Positions 10,560 to 22,523 of a stretch of 64,000 nt of DNA are shown here, piece by piece (position 1 is the stretch's first letter; the number at the start of each line of letters is the position of its first letter). The stretch spans positions 355,746,850-355,810,849 of the forward strand of contig NC_077227.1 of NCBI RefSeq assembly GCF_027887165.1. Direction: 5' to 3'. This DNA is from Monodelphis domestica. Its lineage: Eukaryota; Chordata; Mammalia; Didelphimorphia; Didelphidae. The translations under genes and the position numbers were made by a program. The notes below the pieces were generated by a model, which had not been told where the DNA came from, ran no database searches, and saw nothing but the letters and a program-made list of their open reading frames with translations.

Positions 10560-11990
10560 AGAGAGATCATTTGTAATCTTGGATTATAGCTTTGGGAGTC
10601 TGGGCTGTCCAGGGCTGAGTGCTGTCTTTGTTGAGAGGTTCAGGAAGGGGTCATCTAGGAGATTAGGGGAAGAAGGGGGCTTGCCTGGGAAGAACTTCAT
10701 CCTGGCAAAGCACATCCTGTACTTTTGTCTGAGTTTTGAGTCCTGTGCCAGTGCCATGGAGGTTAGAATGTAAGGGATTTCTGTCCTTTTCCATTCCCTC
10801 TTGCAAAAAAAAACTCCAATTGCAGGACAGTATTAAAAGTTGTCCCATTTATTAGCCAATACTACTCCAAATTCTAGTGAATATTGAGGCCATGCATTGT
10901 TACAGTAAAATATAAGGATCTTTTTTCTTAGATGTTGTAGATCCTACTTTTTCCCTTTGGAAAGGGGGGTAGCACAGCAGGGAGTCCTGTGGGATTGAAG
11001 AAGCCTATCCCATAGTGAAGGACAGGGAGATGGACACAGGGGCTGTTTGTCAAGGCCCAAAGAAAAAAGCCTTGGTATAGCCACAGAATGAATTCTGCCT
11101 GGTTAAAGTGGGCACAGAAGCAATCTGCCCTGGCCCCAGGTACAACAGCATAGAGAGTCTTGCTATAGCCCCAGATTCAGAGTTCCAGTGGAGCTCCATC
11201 TGTTGGAACTTGCCAGCCATGGAGGTCCAACCCAGTGTACTCAGAGATGAAAGGAAAAAGCCCCAAAGCAAGGAGTAAGCAGAGGGGACTGGAAAAAACT
11301 TACCTTGGGATGGAGTGAGTTGAGCCATGTATGGCTGAAGATAATTGTTAATGTTGGGTGCCAGAAGTGATGAGGTTAATGTTTTTTGAGTCTTGTTGAA
11401 AGAAAGAATTGATTGATGACTCACCTGACTCCATTCCAAGGAAACAAGCTTTATTTTAAGAGAATATAGTACCAGAGGAACTACTATAGTATGGACTTAA
11501 TTAAGGTAAGTTAAGGAGGTGAGAGGTGGTAAGTAAAGGTAGTGACAGAGTAAAGAGTGTGAGATAAGAGAGAGGCTTCTCAGAAATGTTTTTCTCTTGT
11601 TTGATTACCAAGGAAAGGGGTCATTTGTTTGGGCAGTTGTTGCCCTGTACCTCCAGGGAACTGATTTTACTTTTTCCTGATTCTGCACAGACTAAGCAAG
11701 GCAATGAATGCAGAAACTGAGCATTGAGTCCTCTGTGCCCAGGATACTGAACCACATGTGCTTGCTGTCCAGAAATTCCCCAAGCAAGGACCTAGTTTAT
11801 ATCTAAAAATTGATGAGTTTTCTCATAACTGTGAATCTAGGCAACTCACATGTCTTATATGAAAGGTTGCTCCACTCTAACCAATTAGGTATTGTTTCTA
11901 TATTCTTTTGATTGTGTACAGCTACTTGGCAGGGTTTGTGGAGCATTTGAACATGCTTTAGTTTGTGCATATTACCTTTGTTATTTCTCC
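10560..11990 (-). mobile_element. Possible retroviral-like remnant (weak)
   Basis: The segment differs in texture from neighbouring L1 DNA. Read on the - strand, 11354-11990 looks LTR-like: a TAAAATAAAG poly(A) motif near 11447-11456 and an end at ...ggcacccaaca (11354). It is followed by 10560-11340, which holds a 129-codon open frame of unknown similarity. No target duplication was found and no protein family recognised. Confidence 0.3.
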
Positions 11991-12018
11991 CTTTTCTTTT
12001 ATCTGTGGACTTAAAAAA

Positions 12019-12217
12019 TTTTTTTTTCTTAAACCCTTACCTTCCATCTTAGAATTAATACTGTGTATTGGTTCCAAGACAGAAGAGTGGTAAGGATTAG
12101 GTAATGGGAGTCAAGTGACTTGCCCAGGGTCACACAGCTAGGAAGTGTCTGAGGCTAGATTTGAACCCAGGACCTCCTGACTCTAGGCCTGGTTCACCAA
12201 TCACTGAGCTGTCCCCT
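12019..12217 (-). repeat. tRNA-derived SINE
   Basis: Near full length, from cttaaacccttaccttccatc to the tRNA-like head, with gtcaagtgacttgcccaggg in the body. Confidence 0.85.
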
Positions 12218-12404
12218 CTATCTATGGACTTTTGACTTTAAATTTTAGAGTTCTGCAGTAGAAGGAATCAAATATTGTAGTTTTTCATCATATTTCTTGA
12301 TCATTAATGCTTGCCAGGTATGAATTTCAGGTTTATGCCAAAGTAGGTATGTGGAAGCAGAGCAGTTCATCTCCTTTTTAGGCAGACATCTTGGCTAGTG
12401 TTTT

Positions 12405-12870
12405 TTTTTTTAAACTTTTAAACATTATTTTATTTGGTCATTTTCAAACATTATTCATTGGAAACAAAAATAATTTTCTTTTCCTCCCCCCTCCCGCCAT
12501 CCCTCCCATAGCCGACGCGCAATTCCACTGGGTATCACAGTGTGTCCTTGATCCGAACGCATTTCCATGTTGTTGGTATTTGCATTAGGGTGTTCATTTA
12601 GCATCTCTCCTAGATCATGTCCCCTCAACCTCTATAGTCAAGCAGTTGCTTTTTCTCAGTGTTTTTACTCCCACAGTTTGTCCTCTGCTTGTGGATAGTG
12701 TTTTTTCTCCTAGATCCCTGCAGATTGTTCAGGGACATTGTAAAGCCATTAATGGAGAAAACCATTACGTTCTCTTGTAGCACAGTGTATCAGTCTCTGT
12801 GTACAATGTTCTCCTGGTTATGCTCCTCTCACTCTGCATCACTTCCTGGAGGTTGTCTGTGTCTGGCCAG
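12405..12870 (-). mobile_element. L1-type LINE fragment, first of two adjacent copies
   Basis: Same consensus as 12940-13540 (caattccactgggt, ctcccacagttt, tctctgtgtacaatgttctcc) in the same orientation, truncated at its right side. The tandem arrangement reflects two insertions or a segmental repeat. Confidence 0.7.
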
Positions 12871-12939
12871 ATTTGAAACCAAGTCCTCCTGACTGGAGAA
12901 GCAATTGCCCTTCCCCATCATACTTCTTTTTTTTAAAAA

Positions 12940-13540
12940 TTAAGTTAAATTTTAATTTTTAATAAATTTAATTGATTTAGAGTATTTTCCCATGGTTACA
13001 TGATTGATGTTCTTTCTCTCCCTTTCCCCCTCCCAGTGCCAATGAGCAATTCCACTGGGTTTTACATGTATAACTGTTTAAACCCTATTTCCATATTATT
13101 ACTATTTGCAATAGAGTGATCATTTAAAGTCAACATCCCCAATTGTAGCCCCATTGAATCATGTGATCATTCATGTTTTTCTTCTGTACTTCTACTCCCA
13201 CAGTTCTTTCTCTGAATGTGGATAGCGTTCCTTCTCATAAATCCTTCAGAATTGACCTGGATCATTGCATTGCTGTTAGTAGAGGAGTCCATTACATTCG
13301 ATTGTGCATCAGTCTCTGTGGACAATGTTCTCCTGCATCAGTTCCTGGAGGTCTTTACAGTTCCTATGGAATTCCTCCACTTTATTATTCCTTTGAGCAC
13401 AATAGTATTCCATCACCATCAGATACCACAATTTGTTCAGCCATTCCCCAAAGGGCACCCCCCCATTTTACAATTTTTTACCACCACAAAGAGCGCAGCT
13501 ATGAATTTTTGTATCATCATACTTAGTTTTAAGGCTTCAT
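12940..13540 (-). mobile_element. L1-type LINE fragment, second adjacent copy
   Basis: Longer copy with atagtattccatcaccatca and ccaccacaaagagcgcagct. Overlapping + open frames of 117 and 124 codons are incidental. Confidence 0.7.
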
Positions 13541-14894
13541 TTATATGCAGCAACAGAGAATGTAATACTCTTGTAATTTCATTGATTTAAAAAACTTGCA
13601 GTTGATGAAACTCCCTCTGTCAACACAGGTTAGGCACTTTTTTGCATACCTTATAATCGTAGAGAATTGCTGGTGGTACTGGAAGTAAAGTGACTTGTTT
13701 ATTTAAACCAGTAGGTGCCAGAGGTAGCATTTAAGTTCTTCCTGGCTCTAAGGCCATTTTTCTATCCCCCTTTTCTTTCATGCTGCTCTTTATATGCAGA
13801 TGAGTCTTGTATTTTTCCTTCAGAATTTCCTTGTCAGCTGCTTATAGGATATCTCTACTTGAGATATATCATCAGTATGTTAAAAGTCAAACTTTTCACT
13901 CTGCCCAAATCATACCTTTTTGTCTTCAGTGGCACCCATTTGTTACTATTTGAAACTTGAAGAGTTCTCTTTTCTCTTACATCTCCTTTATCTTTCATAA
14001 TTATTGCTAAATTTTCTCAGTTCTCCCTTATTGACATCTTTCATATCTATCTTTTTTCTTTTTGAGCTGCTGTCACACTAATTAGACTTGACCATTGCTT
14101 CTGTTTCTCACATATAGACTATATATAACTATATGGTTGTAGATTTTCTCACTGCTATTTCTGGATGCATTCTATTCTCTAGTAGAATGTCAGCTCCAGA
14201 CAAGCAAGGAGAAGTTCATCTCGACTCTACATCTATTCTGTTACCTAGCATTTCACACAGGCATTTAATACATGTTTATTGACTTGAATAACATATTAAC
14301 AGTATTATTGGGAAATGTTTTGGTGAAGAGAACATAACCTGGGGTATGTCTATATGACCTTTTAACTAATATAGTCATAGAATCTGAGCTGCAAGAGATT
14401 GTGGCAGACCATTTCATCCAGTTTATATTTGAATGAGCGTCTCCTTTACAACACACCCGAGAAGTATTTTTCCAGCCTTCTCTCGAAGATCTCTAAGTGA
14501 GGGAGAACTGACATAGTCCTCTTCATTTCTGTATGGTTCTGCTAATTAGGACATTTTTCCTTTTACCAGGCCTAAAATTGCCTCTTTACTATTTCTACCC
14601 ATTGCTCCTACTTTTTTCCTCTGTATTGCTATGGATTTTAAGTGTAAATTGAAGAATAGTACATAAATTTGCTAAGTGTTTTCTTTGCTTTGAATCCTTA
14701 ACCTGAAAAATTCAAGCTTTTCTTACCAAAATTGGACTCTAAAGCTGTTTTATTTGTTGTAGCTTATTTAACTATAAATCAGGCTGAGCCCCTGTGAGAT
14801 GATATAGTCTTAATTCTCCCTCATTTTTCAGATGAGGAAATCAAAGTTCAGAGAGAGGAAATGACTTTTTTGGGATCACATATTCTCTTTATTT

Positions 14895-15070
14895 GTTTAA
14901 ACCCTTACTTTCTGTCTTAGAATCAATACTGTGTATTGACCCCTAGGCAATGGGGGGGGGGTCAACTGACTTGCCCAGGGTCACACAGATAGGAGGTATC
15001 TGAGGCCATGTTTGAATCCAGGACCTCCTCTCTCTAGGCCTGGCTTTCAATCCACTGAGCCACCCAGCTC
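14895..15070 (-). repeat. tRNA-derived SINE with internal deletion
   Basis: gtttaaacccttactttctgtc to cacccagctc. The segment between the tattgac and the ctaggcaatgggg parts is missing. A run of nine G lies at about 14952-14960. Confidence 0.75.
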
Positions 15071-15234
15071 ACATTTCCCTTTAGTGGTAGAGGCAGGACT
15101 CACATTCAGGTGTTGTGGTTCTTAGTTTCATAATGTTGTTTTGTAAATTTCTTTTTAATTCTGTGCATGACACTAAGAGGGAATTTCAATGCACAAAATA
15201 GGACAAAAAAGATTGTATATGAAACAAATTTCGA

Positions 15235-15485
15235 TGAGAACAATAGCTAGCATTTATGTATTGCTTTAAGGTTTGCAAAATGCTTCATACAAAAATTATC
15301 TTGTTTGATCTGCACAGCCACCTTGGTAGGTGCTATTACTGTCTCCATTTTACATATGAAGAAACTGAGGCAGACAAAAAGTTAAGAGACTTGCCTAGGG
15401 CCAAATAGCTACTAAGTATTTGAGGCTGGATTTCAACTGACATCTTTTAACCCCAGGTCTAGTGCCCCAACTACTCTACCACCTA
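15235..15485 (-). repeat. MIR-like SINE
   Basis: Typical ancient-SINE pattern: tttgcaaaatgcttcatac, aggtgctattactgtctcc, gaagaaactgaggcagac, then a degenerate tRNA-like head. Confidence 0.65.
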
Positions 15486-15499
15486 CTTCAATCTGCTTT

Positions 15500-16440
15500 G
15501 TTTATTTAATATTATCATGCAAAACCTATTTCCATTTTGTTCATTTTTGTAAGTGTATAATATTATAAAGCCAAAGCCCTAAAACAAAAACCCAACTAAA
15601 GAAGTGAAACATTGCATGCTTTCATCTTCATTCTGACTCCAACAGTTCTTTCTCTGGAGGTGGATAGCATTCTTCATTTTAAGTCCCTCAGACTTTTCAT
15701 GGATCATTGTGTTGCTGAGATAGTGTCTTCTATCACACTTGATCATTCACAATATTGCTGTTGCTGTGTATAATTTTCTCCTGGTTCTGCTTATTTCATT
15801 CTGCTTCAGTTCATGGAGATTTTTCCAGTTCTTAAAGAAATCAAGGAGTTAAATTTTTTTTTTAAACCCTTACCTTCCACCTTAAGAGTCAATTCTGTGT
15901 ATTGCTTCCAATATACAAATACAAAGTCTGGGCTCTTAATCCACTGAGCTACCCAGCTGCCTCCTTCATTATTTCTTATAGCGCAAATAGTATTCCATCA
16001 CCATCATATACCACAACTTATCCAGCCATTTCCTAATTGATGGACATCCCTTTAACTTCCAATTCTTTGCCACCAAAAGAGTAGATATAATTTTTTTGGG
16101 GGGGGAGTTATTTTACCAAGTTAGTGGTATTACTATGTTTAGTAGTGATTATTGCTGGTTGTCAAAGGCACTAAACAGTGACTTTTGGGGTATGGTTCCA
16201 TATAACTTTGTAAGTGGCTGGACTAACTTACAGTTTAACCAATAGTGAACCAATATTGTGCTTTTTAATAGTGTCCTTTGTCAATTTGATGGGTGTGAAA
16301 TATCAGAGTTGAGTTGTTTTTGCATTTCCCTAGTTGTTAGTGATTTGGGTGGCATTTTTTTCCCCATGCCTGATTTCACCATTTCTTTAGAGTGTTTTGT
16401 TTTGTTTTTTGCTTTATATCTTGATGCCCTTGTTTGCCCA
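15500..16440 (-). mobile_element. L1-type LINE 3' portion with a SINE inside
   Basis: Colinear with 661-1765: ttctgactccaacagttctt, tccatcaccatcatatacca, gatggacatccctttaactt. Interrupted by the SINE fragment at 15851-15965. Confidence 0.75.
15851..15965 (-). repeat. Internally deleted tRNA-derived SINE
   Basis: The tail part (tttaaacccttaccttccac) is joined directly to the head part (ttaatccactgagctaccca). The central acttgcccaggg body is absent. It sits within L1 sequence. Confidence 0.7.
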
Positions 16441-16937
16441 GGTAGGTAGATATCTGTCCATTTAAATTTTTGTCAGAGTATTCTTTACTTTTATGTGATT
16501 CTAAGTCTGAGGCAGTAAAATTAAAGGCAGGGGGACTGATGAGTTATATTGGTATTACTTTTAATTTGGTTATCTTTGGAGCCACTTGCTTTTTTTATTC
16601 TAGCCTCTACATTACAATAAGGTTTGGTGTTTGGATGTTGATTATTTGCCATTTTTTTATGTTAGTATTTTATAGCTATCTGCCTTACAGAGTAAGACAG
16701 GGCTCCATCAGACAGGCAGAGTAACTATGCAAAGAATGATGAGAAAAGGATGGAGCACAATACTATTGGGGGAGGAAAAGAGCTTTAGAAACTTTAGGAA
16801 GGAGATGCCTCTAGCATGAAGCCAAGGGCACATCAAGAATAAGGCAGATTCCAGATTTGCATTATTCAAAGAATGGAATTGCTTTATTCAGATGAAAATT
16901 TTGGTTCAGTAACATTTTTTTCTCCTTCCTCCCACAG

Positions 16938-17048
16938 GGAGGTCTTCAGGAAGTTGCTGATCAGTTGGATTTGCAGCGAATTGGCAGGCAACATCAGGCA
17001 GGCTCAGACTCACTGCTCACAGGAATGGCTTTCTTCAGGATGAAAGAG
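16938..17048 (+). CDS. CNOT8: CNOT8 penultimate coding exon
   Basis: 111 bp, 37 whole codons, phase 0 at both ends, from [11 protein letters not shown] to FFRMKE. It is preceded by a pyrimidine-rich acceptor (cttcctcccacag) and followed by gtgggg. It contains the DEDD-nuclease His and last Asp (H225 and D230 by human numbering). Because it is symmetric, skipping it would keep the frame but remove catalysis. Confidence 0.96.
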
Positions 17049-19166
17049 GTGGGGTCCAGCTCAGGTGACAAGTGCTGCCTTCAGATACTGGGACCCACAT
17101 GATGGTGATGATGGGTATAAAAGTCAACAAAAACAGTCTGATAGAAAATATCACCTGGCTCTTTAAGAATAAGTCAGAGCCAAAGGAATTAATAAGCAAG
17201 CAAATGATATCCTTTTGTGTCATTTTCTAGGCCTCTGAAATTTTTAAGAGGTCATGATTATTGGCATTCATGGTTTTCATTAGAGTTTGAGGGTCTTTTG
17301 CAATAATAGTAACAGCAGTTCATATTTTGCCCAATTTTTCATATTTCACATAGCTATTGACTTTTATAACTTTTAAAGCACTTTTCACAGTAACCATGTG
17401 GGGTTGGTGGTTCAACTATGTTCCCATTTTACAGGGATAGAAACTAAATCTCAGAGAAGGGAAGTATCTAGTCATCAATTTTAGGAATGAGGAGTGATAA
17501 GATCTGACGTTTTGATTTCCCAGTCCATTTCTCCTTCTATAAGCAAAACATATTCTGGAACTCAAATAGTTTAATTCAGACTGAGGGACAAATGAAATAT
17601 ATAAAACTGTGGTAGTAGTCCAATGTATTCTAATCTGAAAATATTGTAGATGGTGAGAGGAGTAGTAGTCCAGTGTTTTGTTGTGATTTGAGAAAATTTG
17701 TTAGACCACCAGCTTATTTTGTGGAAGCCTTTTAATTGTAAAATGTATTAAGAGTCCTCTATAGCCAACTAATTAAGAATCTGAAAGAAGCTTGGAGCCC
17801 TCTTAGGCTAAAAAAAGGTACCTTTTAGACTTACTCTCCTAATTTATAATTTGAATAAGAATCTGCAGGAATGTTAAGAGGAGGCAGCAAGGTGGCTCAT
17901 TGGATTGAGAGCCAGGCCTGGAGACTGGGTGGGGATGGGATAGCTAAAAGGCTCCTGAGTTTCCTAGTTATGTGACTGGGCAGGTCACTTAACCTCCATT
18001 GCCTAGCCCTTTCCACTCTTCTGCCTTGGAACCAATACACAGTATTGATTCTAAGATGGAAGGAAAGCATTTAAAAAACAAACAAACAACAGAGAATGTT
18101 AGAGCTAGAAGAGAGACTAGAGATAATCTAGTCCAACCTCTTTCTACAAATGGATAAACTGAGGTAAAGTGATTCATCCAAAATCACAGTCTTGAGTTGA
18201 GCTAGAATATAGAACTATTCATTCCCTAGCAAAATATTCTTTCTACTGCACCAGATTCCTTTGTGGAGTGTCAGTATTTACCTTAGAAGTTGAAATGTTG
18301 AAGCTTTTGAAGCATTGACTTTATGAACTGTTAGTATGACAAAGGGGATAACAATAGAAAAGGAAAAAGCCTGGCAGGAATAAATAACATGTTTGTAAAG
18401 TTTACACAAGGCTTTTGATTTGTTTGATATTTCTAAAAGTCCTGTGATAAGATAGTAGAAAAGTGGCACCCCCATTTTACAAATGAGGTACCTGAGGCTC
18501 AGAGAGACTGGGTCTTTTAGCAAGTGTTAGAGGTAGGATTTGAAGCCGTGCCTTTCTGAGCTTCCTCCCAGGCCTGAGGAATTCTGGTTATGGGGACAGC
18601 ATGTTGTGCTAGAAAGAGCCCTGGAGTTGAGATCTGAAGCTCTGGTGTCAGTCTTATTATTACATCATTTTTTTTAAATGGCGATAATCTTCCTACCCCT
18701 ACCCCCTTTAGAGCTGATTTGTACAAATATTGTGTTAACAAAATATGCTGAGTCCTTCCTGTTCTAGTAGGAAGTAGACATTACTCAAGGAAATGCTTAT
18801 TTAAGGAATGGAAGGCTCTTGAGGGTCTGAGTATAGATGCTTGCAGCCCATAGTTATTCAGTTTTCAATGTGGGTACTCACGCTGTAGCTTTATGTTGAC
18901 ATCATGTTTGCAGCATGCACAAGGGTTCTGTGAAGGGTGGGTGGTAGAACATGCATCATTCTTTTAGGTTTCAGCTCACTGTTGTTCTCATGGTGGCTTT
19001 TTTGTCCTGTCTGCAGTTATTTTTTGAGGACAGTATTGATGATGCTAAGTACTGTGGACGGCTCTACGGCCTTGGCACAGGAGTGGCACAGAAGCAGAAT
19101 GAGGACGTGGACTCCGCTCAGGAGAAAATGAGCATACTGGCTATTATCAATAACATGCAACAATGA
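16938..19166 (+). CDS. CNOT8: CNOT8, CCR4-NOT transcription complex subunit 8 (3' part: last two coding exons)
   Basis: Caf1-type DEDD-family 3'-5' exoribonuclease that shortens poly(A) tails as a catalytic subunit of CCR4-NOT, mainly in the cytoplasm. The join of 16938-17048 and 19017-19166 encodes 86 residues plus TGA, matching the C-terminus of mammalian CNOT8 as I recall it with no difference (human residues 207-292 of 292). It ends in [11 protein letters not shown]. The first exon carries the motif RQHQAGSD, which supplies the catalytic His225 and Asp230 in human numbering; the other metal ligands (Asp40, Glu42, Asp161) lie in exons left of the window. Both exons are bounded by consensus AG and GT, and the junction falls between codons. 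CNOT7 is a close paralogue, but the [14 protein letters not shown] tail fits CNOT8, as does convergence with GEMIN5. Confidence 0.96.
17049..19016 (+). other. CNOT8: CNOT8 last intron
   Basis: 1968 bp, gt...ag. It contains MIR-like fragments near 17340-17540, 18085-18255 and 18430-18545 and one + oriented tRNA-derived SINE at 17881-18083. Nothing else is recognisable. Confidence 0.9.
17881..18083 (+). repeat. tRNA-derived SINE in the last CNOT8 intron
   Basis: Head ggtggctcattggattgaga, then cctccattgcctagcccttt and tail atttaaaaaacaaac. The middle is partly rearranged. Confidence 0.75.
19017..19166 (+). CDS. CNOT8: CNOT8 last coding exon
   Basis: 49 codons plus TGA at 19164-19166, beginning [20 protein letters not shown] and ending NNMQQ. 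The acceptor is tgtcctgtctgcag. A - strand reading frame that overlaps it is only a shadow. Confidence 0.96.
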   Translation, partial: LFFEDSIDDAKYCGRLYGLGTGVAQKQNEDVDSAQEKMSILAIINNMQQ

Positions 19167-20460
19167 TGACAGGGTACAGCTCTGCAGGACGTGCCCAATT
19201 CCATACTGGTACTTGCTGTCCTGACTGGTCTCTGTATATGTGGATCTTTCTCTCCTTCTCCAACAGAAAGAGCTTCTATTGAGTGAATTGTTCCTACAGT
19301 CTGCATTGAGCAGAAAGACTTTCATTTTGCTGAAGACAAGTGATGTCTTCATTTTAGATCCAGATGAAAGAAGTTCACTCTGAATTTGTAAACAAGTCTT
19401 CCCCCAGTCCTCTAGTTGCCACCTACCACCAGCATCTATAGCTCACTTGACACCTTTTTAATATCAGGGACAAGTCAGAAACAAGTAAAATGTATATAAC
19501 TCTTACCTGTTGTCACTCTTTTCATTTTAAAATTTGTTGCTAATCTTTTGAGAATGAAGACTTGCCTCTGATAACTCAGCTGAGCTGAGAGCTGCTAATG
19601 AAAACACGACAAAATGGTGTACTTGTGGACTGCTTTGTAGATGCTTGGTTTTTTTAATTCTCCTGAGGGAATTTCCTTATACTTACTAGTTAGTTTTTCT
19701 TTATATTACATGAAAATGAACTGCTCACTGCTAGAATGGAAACTTGAAAAGCAAATAATTAAAAGTCATTCTTCTAGAACTTAGTATTTGGGCCCTCAGA
19801 TATCTTAAGAACATTGTTCCATGATGCTTGAGATTTGTTATATCAGGTGTGCTTCTTCATCTGACATCTTTTTATGATAAAACATTCTAGACTGAAGTGT
19901 AACTTTGGACCAGTAATCTTAAGAATGTAGTTTCAGATGGGCATTTGGGATTCTACCACTTCACTTCCTCTTCACTCTCCCATTTTTCTTTCAGTGAGAC
20001 TGAGGATATAAGGTGAGGAGGTGGATTAAGGTGAGTACTCAACATCTATTCCATGTTTCCTCCCTCCTCTTTTTTGAAAGCAGTGATTAACGGTAAAAGG
20101 GAAGTCAAGGGATTCAGTTTTTTGTTTATAGAGGTCTTCTAAAGTAAAAATATCCCTCATCCTGGGGCATAAAGCTCAGGACAATGTTTTTTTTTTGTTG
20201 TTGTTAACTTTGAAATCTAGTCATTCAGGAATTATGTTTTCTATTTCTTGAATGACTGCGTGTGAACTCTTTGGAGATCAGAATCCCTGTTGCAGTGGAG
20301 GGAATGACTCACTGAAATAGATAGCCTTTCAAGCTTATGGAAGATTCAATTTGCAGTGCTCTGAACATGTCTCAAGTATTATAAACTGGTATTTAAAATG
20401 CTTGTAAATATTATTTATGTTTTTAATTTTGTAAAATAAAGATTTGTTTTTAACCACCGG
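19167..20460 (+). other. CNOT8: CNOT8 3' untranslated region
   Basis: About 1.3 kb from the stop codon to a canonical poly(A) signal. It is unique-looking, AT-rich sequence with no recognisable SINE or LINE, which fits conserved UTR. The exact cleavage base is not determined; a T/GT-rich stretch (tgaaggttttgtcttttcc) follows the signal. Confidence 0.8.
20435..20440 (+). terminator. CNOT8: Poly(A) signal AATAAA of CNOT8
   Basis: AATAAA inside gtaaaataaagattt. It is followed within 20-40 bases by T/GT-rich sequence, as expected of a cleavage site and downstream element. It is the first canonical hexamer after the CNOT8 stop. Confidence 0.8.
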
Positions 20461-22517
20461 TATGAAGGTTTTGTCTTTTCCAACTGTAAATCTGTATGGC
20501 ATTACACTTGACATCTGTTTATGTGGGAACAATTCTAGTGCCCCTTTGCCACTGCCCACTTATCTATTTTTGTAAACTGATTGTATTTACAGTTGCCCAT
20601 TACGATTGGATCTCCTGCCAATTGTAGGGGCCTTTCTTTCCTTGGCAAATTGTTGATATTGGTATAAGGAATTATAATATTCTTTAAGAGTTGGTATGTG
20701 AATGGTTTATGGCATTCTGGCCTTGATTCTAAGGTTATAGATTTCCTCACCTTTAGCCTGTTTAGGGGCAGACTTTCAGGGCTGGAAGACTTCAGTCTAA
20801 TGTCATTCTCATTCTGGAAATGTAAAAACAGAGCAAGTACTGAGCTAGGGAGTACGACGGGATAGGAAGGAAGAGAAAAATTTCATGAACCTCTTAAGTC
20901 CTGTCCCAACTATAAAGTGATACGATCATTCACTTTCAATTAAAAGTGACTAATTTGGGGCTGGATTCCTATTTAAATCCCCGTAGGTTTTCCCCAAGAA
21001 TCAAAACAAGTATAAGAGGTATTTAATTACATAGGAACAATGGCAGAAAAGGGATTTTATATTTACATATATATATATATTTATATATCATTCACTTCAT
21101 TCTACTTCAAAGGTGAGTTTTGGTTGTTTCTGTCAGTATTGGTAAGGGTGGTTTTATGCTGGCAAAATAATATTAGGGGCCATGATATCAGTTATTTCTA
21201 GGATTCAGGTTGACATCTCATCAAGTTGGTGACTGGAGGAAAGAAGATAAGTAATCCTCAAATCTATTCACATTTGTACACTAGTGGTCAAGGAGTCGGG
21301 TACCTATGTAAATTAGTTATGCTTAGAGCTCTTCCTTGTGCACACAAATATATAGATACTTCTCTGGGAACAAAAATGAAGTTTGGTCTAGATGACCTCT
21401 GCAGTGTTCTCTAGTTTTAAGTTTCTGATCTCTTTGAAATGTTCTAGTTCACTGGTCTGGCATGAAAATCCCTGGCTAAACTGGTTTTTGATAACTAGGG
21501 AACCAACAATGGGGCTGAAGAAGCACATGACAACTGATCTTTTAGATTCAAATACCAGTCAAGTATGCAGCAAAGAATCAAAATACTAGGGGGCAGCTGG
21601 GTGACTCGGTGAATTGAGAGCCAGACCTAGAGACGGGAGGTCCTAGATTCAAATTTGGCCTCAGACACTTCCCAGCTGTGTGACCCTGGGCAAGTCACCT
21701 AACCCCCATTGCCTAGCCCTTACCACTCTTTGGCTTTGGAACCAATACATAGTACTGATTCTAAGATGGAAGGCAAGGGTTAAAAAAAATCAGACTTGCT
21801 CTCCTATTATGGTATCCCCAATCTTGTTAGAATTCTGCTTAGATCTCCCAGTAGTTTCAACTGCTTGGTTTTCTTGTTCCTGCCAAAGAAGTAATTGAGC
21901 CGGTGATTCCTTTATCCCTAGGCAAAATGTTACAACATTTAGGACAATCACTAAAGACTTATTAGAAATGTAATTTTAAAATGTTTTAATAAGAGTAGTC
22001 CTCACTGGAATCATAGAATATAATTGGGCCAAGTTATGAGTCATGACTAAATTCCCTTCCTATCATCAACAGACCTTTTGAACCCACTCCTGAGAGGGGC
22101 TTTCTCTCCCAACCAGCATTTTTCATTTCAACATGAACAGTTGCTATTCCTGCTATGCAATTTATTGCAAGTCCTCAGATGTTCATTTGTTTAACAACTA
22201 TTGTAAGAATATTTTCTCAAGTTCCCACAACAGTATTTTCTTTCCATTTTGGAAGACGTCCAGTGGCAATGTTTCAGCCATGGTTATCTTGCTGTTACCA
22301 CTTAAGATTATCCTTTTCACTGGAGAATGGCATTAAACATCATCAAATGGTCTGGTTTATACCCAAGTGAGACATTGATTTGAACAAAATGGAAGTCCTA
22401 CTTTACCCCTGGACACACCTAGTCAAAATAGTTCTTTTTTCCTCCTCCTTCTTATATCCTGTTACTATGAAGTGACATGAAATGTTAGTTGATTGAATTC
22501 ATCTGTGCCTGAGTAAT
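20461..22517. other. Convergent intergenic gap between CNOT8 and GEMIN5
   Basis: About 2 kb between the two candidate polyadenylation regions. It holds one + oriented tRNA-derived SINE (21590-21790), a short (ta)n run at about 21063-21090 and otherwise unassigned sequence. No open frame here looks coding. Confidence 0.6.
21590..21790 (+). repeat. tRNA-derived SINE between the two genes
   Basis: Near-complete copy: gggggcagctgggtgactcg, attcaaatttggcctcagac, tgtgaccctgggcaagtcac, tail ggttaaaaaaaat. The A-box and B-box pol III promoter elements are recognisable. Confidence 0.88.
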
Positions 22518-22523
22518 TTTATT
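22518..22523 (-). terminator. GEMIN5: Candidate distal GEMIN5 poly(A) signal AATAAA
   Basis: tttatt on the + strand, so AATAAA on the - strand, about 1.2 kb past the stop. First canonical hexamer downstream of GEMIN5; cleavage not verified. Confidence 0.5.

Larger units (their letters stand above)
6960..10560 (-). mobile_element. L1-type LINE internal/5' segments (several pieces)
   Basis: AT-rich stretches at about 7050-7890, 8160-8553 and 9491-10040 resemble the antisense of a marsupial L1 5'/ORF1 region. A similar block recurs at 31380-32215 (for example the shared pattern around ccagttcagat and agatgaggttcatt). Continuity across the SINE at 8567-9477 is proved by its target duplication. 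No intact open frame. Confidence 0.5.
1..16937 (+). other. CNOT8: CNOT8 intron upstream of the penultimate exon (open to the left)
   Basis: The preceding exon should end in the codons for KSCKNLK. No such sequence was found in 1-16937, so this intron is at least 16.9 kb and its donor lies left of the window. It is filled mostly with transposable elements listed separately. I recognise nothing specific in 1-640, about 13550-14800 (apart from simple AT-rich sequence) and 16450-16900. Confidence 0.8.

Noticed and set aside
13173..13590. 117- and 124-codon + strand frames
   Set aside because: Antisense of an L1 fragment, repeated elsewhere in the window in the same form.
1..16937. Earlier CNOT8 exons
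   Set aside because: I looked for codons of the preceding exon (NLFFPSIYDVKYLMKSCKNLK region) and found none; the interval is intron and transposons.
19017..19352. 111-codon - strand frame over the CNOT8 last exon
   Set aside because: Antisense shadow of a strongly conserved coding exon; no similarity to a known protein.
21590..21790. Possible tRNA gene, from pol III box-like sequences
   Set aside because: It is one of many copies of a tRNA-derived SINE; the head does not fold into a complete cloverleaf and an A-rich tail follows.
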